Positions 57,273 to 64,000 of a stretch of 64,000 nucleotides of DNA are shown one piece after another. Positions within the stretch are counted from its first letter, which is position 1; each line of letters opens with the position of its first letter. The notes under the pieces are model-generated. The model searched no databases and was not told the DNA's origin. It worked only from the letters and a program-made list of their open reading frames with translations. The position numbers and the translations under genes were made by a program. The stretch is taken from the NCBI GenBank assembly GCA_013399115.1, contig VXAA01001229.1, positions 772,775 to 836,774 of the forward strand, given 5' to 3'. This DNA comes from Anseranas semipalmata (Eukaryota; Chordata; Aves; Anseriformes; Anseranatidae).

Positions 57273-57800
57273 TCCCGTCCCGTCCCGCCGGGCAGGCGCG
57301 TCCCCGCGCGGCCGCCCCGCTGCGCTGCCCGGACAATGGGGGCGGCCCCGGCGCGTGGTGCGTGCCCGCTCCTGCCGCCCCTTCCAGCCCCGCCGCGACG
57401 ACGAAAGGGCGCCCGTGCGCTTCGTTCCCCCGGAAAACTTCACCCCCAGTCCGACCCGGGGAGGGCCCGGCGCGGGGATGCGCTGCCCCTGGCCGCCGGT
57501 AGCGGTTTCCTGGCCGCGGCGTGTCCGGGCCCGGGCTGTGCTCGGTGTGCGGCTGGAGCCCGACTTCTGCGAAACTTCAGATTCTGTGCGAGCTGGCAAC
57601 GGCAGAGCCCGGTCGCAGGGGACGGCAGCTGCCGCTCCCCGCCGCGGGTTCCCGCGGAGTAGGACTGGAAAGGGGCTGCAGCGGGCGTTTAACTTGCATC
57701 TCTTGCGCAGGATAGCGCGGCGGGCAGCAGAAATGGCGAGGAAACTGGAGCCGGCTTCTCGTCCAGCTGAAGGGGGGCGAGATAAAGTGAAGTAGCGGGG

Positions 57801-60800
57801 CAAGCGTGTGGGTTTATTTTTATACATCTCTAATTTGGACTGGGAGAGGAAGAGTCCCCGTGCTCCCCCGAACAATGGCTTCTTGTTGGGAGGCTGCGAA
57901 GGGAAGGGGAGCGGCGGGGAATTTCTCAGGAGGCGAAGCTTCAGGCTCTCCTCTGCGTAGGGGAGGCTGGAGCAGCCCTGGCACTGGCTGTAATAGCATC
58001 AAACCCCGATGCTCACAGAGGCAGCAGACTCCACAGGCGTGACTGTGCCCCAGAACAAGTTTTAAGTTTTTATCTAAGTGAAAATAGTGGTGAGATGTGT
58101 GGAGGGGAATCCAACCTGCAATTAATACTAATGCTTCCCTGGGAGAGGCTACATGTGCTTGCTCTGTAGTAACATCATACCTTCAAGCAGNGAGCTGTTG
58201 GTATAGCTCTGAGCAAATGCCATTGAATCAGCCTCGAGGTTGTTATTGCTGTTACACAATCCCAGTGGAATGCGTATGTGCAAACTGGAGCTGGGCTTCC
58301 TGTTTTTGGTCAGTCTGTAGAAGAGACTATAAAAGATAATAGATATCTCAGATAAATTGCTTTTGCATGAGAACTTGGAGCCATTGTTCAACCAGTAACA
58401 CTTGTGACTCCTAAAATGAGCCTGGTAACCTGAGAAGAAAACCTCCTTAATGCTGGGAGGCTTGCTCAGAGTAACTTTAAAGACAACAGCTGGAACCTGG
58501 ATATAAAGAGGGAATAGTTAGAGAGATCAACATATGTTAGTGCTGTGCATAATGATGTATAGAAATTCAATCTGCTTTGAAAAGAAATCTTGTTCAAAGA
58601 GGAGCTGCTGGTAGTCTGTCAGTGGCGAGCAGTGTTTCTGGGGGATTAGCTGACACAAGGCAAATCCCCTGGGTGCAATATTCTGCAGCTGATTTCAGCC
58701 CCAGGGGAGTTTGATGGACTTCAGTGTGGTGTGTGCACAGAGAACTTAAATTTCAGATCTGCTGGTTTGCGTTTGAATACTTTTCAGAAAAATATACTTG
58801 AGAATAACTTACTAAGAGAAATCTTTTTTTGAACCACTGCTGTTATCACCACCCATTAATCTTGCCAAAAGTTTAACAATTTGAGGATGTTGTCTAGTTG
58901 TAACTGAGCTCCTTTGAAAGAATTCTCTGCTTGTGAAAGACGAATTACTCATTCTTTGTCTGGGTTAAAAGATCATAATGTGATTATTAAATTCAGTTAT
59001 TTAGTGCTAGATATAAAGAATTGTGCTTAACCAGGGTCTTTGTTCTCTTATCAAAGCTAATCTGACAAAGTTTTCCCGCCTATAAAGTATGCAAATATCT
59101 ACCCAGATTAAAGAATGCCCAGAACTCCAGAAACCTATTTACTAGTTTTGTCTAGATTAGCTTCACAGTGGGGAGGGCTCTGGGGACTGAAGACTTCATT
59201 AGGTATTTGTCTGATAGATGCTTGGATTTGGGATAAATGCAGAGAAACTCCTTCCCCTGGGGCTCGCTTACTGACTTCTCTGCTCCGGGTTTCAATTGTT
59301 GTGAGATTAAGATGGTGAGTGAAGGAATTGCAGCCTTGTTAAATGGGTCTGATGCCACATCCACTCAAACGGGATCTTCTAGTAACTCTTTCCCGTGTTT
59401 ACTTGGCTCTCATGCAGCAACTTCACTTGCTTCAGAGAAATGGAAACACAACTGTTCTGACTTCAGGAAGCAAATGAGAATGCAACTTTTAATGATTGGT
59501 CAAAAAGAATGTTAGGGACAGTAATTTTGCTCAGCTGCCAGTGATCTAAGTGTATAGTAATCCACTTGTATAATAAAACTTGTACAGTAAAATTGCAAGT
59601 GCTCCACAAGTACTTCTACTTGCAAGCTCCATCAGTGCATTTAGGTGCATTTTTTTGCTAATGTGGATAGCTTATGAAAGAAAAGAAACGCTTTCCTTTT
59701 TACATGGTTGGCAGTGAGCTTGGGGAGGGACCGCCTGTGATATTTCTATTATCTATATAGGTATCTTAATCCACTTCCTTATTAAAATAATGGTAGCGAT
59801 CAGTAGAAAGTACCCTTTATCACTTAAGACAGCCTCATTTAGCCTCTGAGGTTGTTTTGGTGGTTATATTTCAGATGGTAGTAGTTAACTTGATGAAGTT
59901 GCCTGAGTATACCTTATCTGTGTTCTTGGTAACCTGTTTTGTATAGCATTGAATGATAGGTGGAGAAACATGAAAAGGCTGTGTTTTCAGCAAAAGCAAA
60001 CCAAAAAAAAAAAACACCCAGCACCCTAGGTAGTTCTGTGTTTCACAGCAAGTTTTTCAGATTTTTTTTTTTTTTTAAGTTACAATGTTTTGCATCTCTC
60101 TCCTTTTTAAAATGCTGAGCGCTGTGGACCAGAATCCTGTTGGGAGATTTGTCCCTCTTCAGATACAGGCCTATTGGCTTGGCTTTATTGCTTGGGAGCT
60201 GCCTGTGGCAAAGGAAGTGACGGTAGGGCAGCATCTGGCCTATTAGCGTTATTCCAGCACAGGCTGGATTTCATATAGCTGTACCAAAGCCCTGTAACAC
60301 ACAGTCCCAGCTCAGGCAGCACCTCAGAGCAGAGGTAATTTACAGTGCTGTGTTTAATGGCTCTCAATGGTGACTTGTGGTGTGGGAAAGAAGGTTAACC
60401 CAATGCACAGACCTGGGGATGTTTTGGATCAAGAAGAGAGAAAGCAGATGTGGAAAAGGAGGGACAGTATGATTCCGTGTGCTACGTTGTTGCTTTGCAG
60501 TTTGCAGGCAGGTGGACCAGTGACATTTGTTTTATTTGGCTGCAACTGGGTTTAGCTGTGTGCCACATAATGGCAATTAACAGCAAAAGAAACTTTTTAA
60601 ATTAATGTTATGTTTGGGCTTTGAGTATTACCTTTACCTCTGTGTGTACTAGAGCAGTAATCCAGCATGGAAAGGGAGGCTCTCATCTTTCTGTTCAGTG
60701 CCAGCTGTTTAAACATGTGACTGACAATCTATCAACCTGCAATAACAGATTAATTTTTAACTTATTGGTTACAACTGAGAAGTTCTTTACCATCATGGGA

Positions 60801-63265
60801 ACAGCTGCAATGTGATGTATTAGTGTTTATGAACTAATTACTGAACTTTGTGTACTAGGTACTATTATGTATGAATTGAACTAGATACTACTGAATATGG
60901 ACATTGAGCTCATAGAGCAGTTAAAGAAAGTTGCTAATTACTTCAAAAAGCCAAACATGAATCCAGAAATGTCTACTGCTAGGTCTGTGTGAACAATAGA
61001 GTTAAATGCTGAATTTGAAAGAAGTTCATCAAACAACCTTAATGCACGTGCAGAGCAAAACATTCCCTTCATTTCAAGTAGATGAAAAAGAGTTGGTCTT
61101 AGTTTTGCAATGAGGGTGATGCAAGGATGTATGAAGTTTTTTGTTGGGTTACTCTAAAGAATGACACAATATCACCTTGCTCTCTCTCCTAGCCCTGGCT
61201 CCCCAAACCCTTAGATAGGCATCTGTTGTTGACATTTTTGCACATATGTTCCTGTTGACACTTTGGGAATTGGAGCATTGCACAAGCAGCCGTGGCTGTG
61301 TTTGCTGTGACCAGCTCGTGGCTGAGCTCGGCGTGCAGCGCTGCTGGCTGGGTGCGTGGGGGGACTGTTCCCCCCTCTGCCAGTCCCAACGATTTGTTCA
61401 GCCTCTCACAAGCCATCAGCTCTCCCTGCGTGCACCATTAAAGCCCTTTCCAGCCCAGAGGCACCTCTGTTCTCGTTGGTATGTGAATAGGTGGGAAGGG
61501 TGAGAGGTGTGATGTCAGGACTGGAGGCAGCTGAGTGATGGTGTAACCAACACCTGGGCTCTGGGTGGTGTGGCTGGGAGAAGTGATGCTGACTCTCTGT
61601 CCTGGAGGTGCTCTGAGCAGAGGCAGCTCAGCTGACAGTGAGTGGCTGTAGTCACTGGCAGCCGTGTGACTGCTGCCCATGAATGTGCTACTGTTGTGTC
61701 TTTTCCTCCACACGTTTGGGTTTGTGGTCATTTGGATATGCCGTTTCTCTTGAGCTTGATTGCAGCCCCAAGGTGGGACTTGGGCATGTGTGCGGCAGCA
61801 AGCGCTGCCCATTATGTTTGAGATTTCTTCTGGTGTTTGATGTAACAAGATTGGTGTGCTGTGTGTGATCTGCCAGCCATGTAAGCAGCAAACTGTCTTC
61901 TTGTGCTGGCTGAGCGAGAAAACCCTCTGAATCAATGGAGCAGGAAGACAGAAGTCTCCTCTTCAAAGGCAGGGGGAGTAGGACAGGCAGAGAGCACGTG
62001 CCGATCTGTGCTCTGTTAATACCACGCTGTTTGATCCTGAGGAATTGCTGCTGGTGGAGGTATTTAAGCTCTTCCCGCAGAGGGCACGGCTGACGGCAGT
62101 GCTGCCAACGGGCTGGGCTGCCTGCTTGGCCTGGTCTACCCTGTCCCTCGGGTCTGGTCCCACGAGAGGGGTGTGCACCTCCCCAGACAGGGCGCTGGGG
62201 CATCCACCGGTCCTGGGAGCCTGTAATCTGTTGGCTTTTTTGATAATAGATTAAAAATGCAAAGAATGACAAGCAAGTCTTGTCTGGCCCGCTTGGAAGA
62301 ATTATATCATGTGTGCTCCCCTAACAACTAGTGGTTCAGGTCTGTATTTTTTGGGTTAATGCTTGGTCTGCTCCAAGCTGGTTTTGTCACTGGGTTTGCA
62401 AGTGGTGTAAAGATGAAGAGGTGGCCCTTGTGTCCTCATGGGAGTCGCTATTGGCAGAGATGGAGCTATCTAGAGCCGTTCTTTCCCTTTTGCTTGTTTT
62501 GCTGGCTCACTCCTGTTAGTTTATCTCCACCTTTCAGTGGCTGTGTCCTCTCATGGGCCATGCCTAGGTGGCATGTGATCGTGCACCATCACAACTGTCC
62601 CCGCAGGGCATGGTGGCACATGCATTACTGGCATTCGGCAGTCAGTATGGAAGAAGTAGAATAATTATTGGTTTGACATGCAGCTGAGGATGTGGGAAGC
62701 AGGACAACTGGCTGAGATGTGAAACTCTGGTTAGGACTGAGGCCGGTTGCTCATGTCAATCCATATGGGCCATATGCTTCTAACCAGTCTCCTCGTCTCA
62801 TTTCCTTCTTTGAAATGCTTACAGCTGTTTTTCCTGCCTCTTCAGTAGGTTTTTGTTCCTGTAAAAAGACTGACAGCTCACAGATGCTCCTGGAAGTCCC
62901 TGCAAAGCTGTGAAGAGAGGCTATTACTGTGATCTTCGGGAGAAGATAAGGTGTAGTGTCTCTGCAGGAAGCCTAATTTCTGATGTTTTGAAGTAAGCTT
63001 TATTTTGTTTGTTTCTTTTAAAGCTGAAAATAGTTTGCTGTATCATTCACCATTTCCTTGATCACATGTGGTACATTGTGATGGGAAGTGAGAGAGCAGG
63101 TAGTATGTGCTGTCGTTTGTGGGTGGAACAAGGAGGGAAGAAGCGATGTTGGCCACGAACATATTACCTAGTTTTAGTAGGCATCTGGGTTCCAGTCTTG
63201 CTGCTATGCTAATGAAATCTGGGTTGAACTTAACAGTGCTGCTTGGGTGTTGGCTTTTTTTCTAG
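57801..63265 (+). other. Probable first intron of the unnamed right-hand gene
   Basis: About 5.5 kb without a convincing exon. A strong donor-like ATG|GTGAGT at 59313 and a strong acceptor at about 61191 (CTCTCTCCTAG) were seen, but no partner sites make a good exon. Poly-A (60003-60014) and poly-T (60062-60076) runs face each other. One ambiguous base lies at 58191. Confidence 0.45.
58191..58191. other. Single ambiguous base (N)
   Basis: One N in otherwise continuous sequence. Confidence 0.98.
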
Positions 63266-63299
63266 GAGGCCCATGACTGAAATGACAGTCGTGCTTCAG
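63266..63299 (+). CDS. Candidate start-codon exon of an unnamed gene
   Basis: A 34-nt segment after a strong acceptor (GGCTTTTTTTCTAG) and before a donor (CAG|GTACAT). After seven bases it reads ATG and codes MTEMTVVLQ, ending in phase 0. A second ATG follows three codons later. The start context (C at -3) is poor. It would join a noncoding first exon in the CpG island at about 57 kb. I do not recognise the protein. Confidence 0.3.
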
Positions 63300-63513
63300 G
63301 TACATCGCTCAACTTTGTTCTGGTTCTCATTAGTCTGACTGCTCATAGTCATTATTTCACTGAATAATCACTTTTCTAGTGGAGATGGATTACAAGTATA
63401 GCTAAAGAAGGTGGGTAAACAAAGGGGGAAGATAATGGAAACGTGCTTAGCATTTGCAGTGCATTTAGCAGTGTACTGTCTTTTCTCTTCTGCTCTTTTT
63501 GCATTCTGCAAAG

Positions 63514-63597
63514 AGAAGTAATTGCAGACTTCTTAACGAGGTTAATAATCCAGCCCTGGTCAGCCAAAGAAGGAGCTCTAGAGATGCTGATGCCAAT
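63514..63597 (+). CDS. Candidate second coding exon of the unnamed gene
   Basis: 84 nt (28 codons, no stop) in the frame set by the preceding candidate. It is preceded by a long pyrimidine tract (CTTTTCTCTTCTGCTCTTTT... to GCAAAG) and followed by the strong donor AAT|GTGAGT. It reads RSNCRLLNEVNNPALVSQRR then SSRDADAN. Fit of length and phase with both signals raises it above the background. A competing acceptor (ATTGCAG, 63521-63527) would give a different frame. No family recognised. Confidence 0.33.
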
Positions 63598-64000
63598 GTG
63601 AGTGTTTTGCGGTTTATGGATGGATGTTAAAGGAGTATCAAGACAGTGAGAGAAGCTGTATGTGCACCCTTTTAGACAAGTGACCTTTGTACTGCAAGGA
63701 GGGTGGGGATAACATGGTGAAGTAAATGGTTGTGTCAAATTGGGTTGAATGCCTTTAACCAAAGGAGTTGTTGGGACGGTGCCCGTCACAAGTAAAACAT
63801 AGTGGTCTGTTTATGCAGGAAGTCCATGTGATCTTGCTCTCATTTAGGTACTGAGAGCATTTAAAACATCTCTGCTCTGGGTGGGTTGCCTGTTGGCAAT
63901 AAACCCTAAATAAGCAAAACTTGTCTTATTTTCCAGTCCTTAGGTCACTTTGGTGCCTCTGCTTTGCCTTTTTTGCAATCCCAACATCAGAAAAGATGTT
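63598..64000 (+). other. Right edge, probable intron
   Basis: About 400 bases to the window end. No coding segment or repeat recognised. If the two candidate exons are real, this is the next intron. Confidence 0.4.

Larger units (their letters stand above)
56930..57800 (+). promoter_or_regulatory. CpG island, probable promoter of a downstream + strand gene
   Basis: Very GC- and CpG-rich sequence on both sides of an 89-base gap, falling back to normal composition by about 57.8-58.0 kb. A CCAAT box (57068-57072) and a GC box GGGGCGG (57079-57085) stand about 100 bases before the gap. In the + orientation this would place the start site in or near the gap. ATGs in fair context occur at 57335 (109-codon frame) and 57733 (20-codon frame), but neither product is recognisable. 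They may lie in 5' UTR. A minus-strand or bidirectional promoter is not excluded. Confidence 0.7.

Noticed and set aside
56571..57875. Minus-strand open frame of about 430 codons across the right CpG island
   Set aside because: It includes the 89-base gap and GC-rich repeats that are poor in stops, and it resembles no protein. It is a composition artefact.
59081..59096. TATAAAG next to an octamer ATGCAAAT
   Set aside because: Attractive as a promoter, but both words are expected by chance in a window this size and no exon follows.
29901..60045. A 16-base word (AGGTAGTTCTGTGTTT) shared between about 29901 and 60028, both near homopolymers
   Set aside because: One such shared 16-mer is expected by chance in 64 kb, and the similarity does not extend further.
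60003..60076. Facing poly-A and poly-T runs that could fold into a hairpin
   Set aside because: Simple homopolymers; pairing is trivial and the loop is unstructured.

Overview
This looks like animal nuclear DNA, most probably from a bird or another sauropsid. It has spliced genes with GT-AG introns, two CpG islands and AATAAA signals, and very few interspersed repeats. The one element I recognise resembles the 3' end of a CR1 LINE, with its ATTCTATG-like tail (about 9441-9513). There is nothing prokaryotic, no CRISPR array and no intact mobile element. Three runs of N (32340-32358, 57184-57272, 58191) show a draft assembly.

Left part (1-12.2 kb): one well-supported protein-coding gene on the + strand. 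Eight consecutive coding exons (3236-3379, 6746-6888, 8837-8964, 9752-9836, 10267-10307, 10393-10467, 11114-11225, 11987-12082) join in a consistent phase. They give 274 residues of a basic, arginine-rich protein that aligns along its length with UIF (UAP56-interacting factor, FYTTD1), an mRNA-export adaptor. The matching landmarks, in order, are LDDIIK-x-x-RKE, SPLNR, a PFLLNRG block, RQW-like with LTVSVANP, KGV-x-L-x-F and a C-terminal LTLDERF motif. The divergence from FYTTD1 as I remember it suggests a paralogue (UIF-like). The first coding exon, with the start codon, is not visible and probably lies before base 1. A CpG island at 1-320 is likely the promoter or exon-1 region. The gene ends with a short 3' UTR and AATAAA at 12142.

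Middle (12.2-56.7 kb): about 44 kb with no recognisable protein-coding gene on either strand. The many open frames are short, mutually overlapping and unlike any family I know. A few segments carry good splice acceptors and donors (34001-34137, 37014-37155, 51131-51294 and, weaker, 28853-28904) and could be exons of long noncoding RNAs. A perfect 19-bp inverted repeat with a 7-nt loop sits at 41370-41414. The rest is unique sequence with homopolymer and simple-repeat tracts.

Right part (56.7-64 kb): a degenerate minisatellite leads into a second CpG island (about 56930-57800) with a CCAAT box, a GC box, a (GGCAC)n tract and an 89-base gap. This is probably the promoter of a + strand gene that continues past the window. 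Two short segments near the end (63266-63299 with an ATG, and 63514-63597) have splice signals and read in one frame when joined. They are the best candidates for its first coding exons, but I cannot name the gene.

I do not see a clear new biological system. The points most worth checking are the UIF paralogue with its alternative-transcript signals (tandem acceptor, intronic poly(A) signal, in-frame open intron 8), the perfect hairpin in the gene desert, and the unnamed gene at the right edge.
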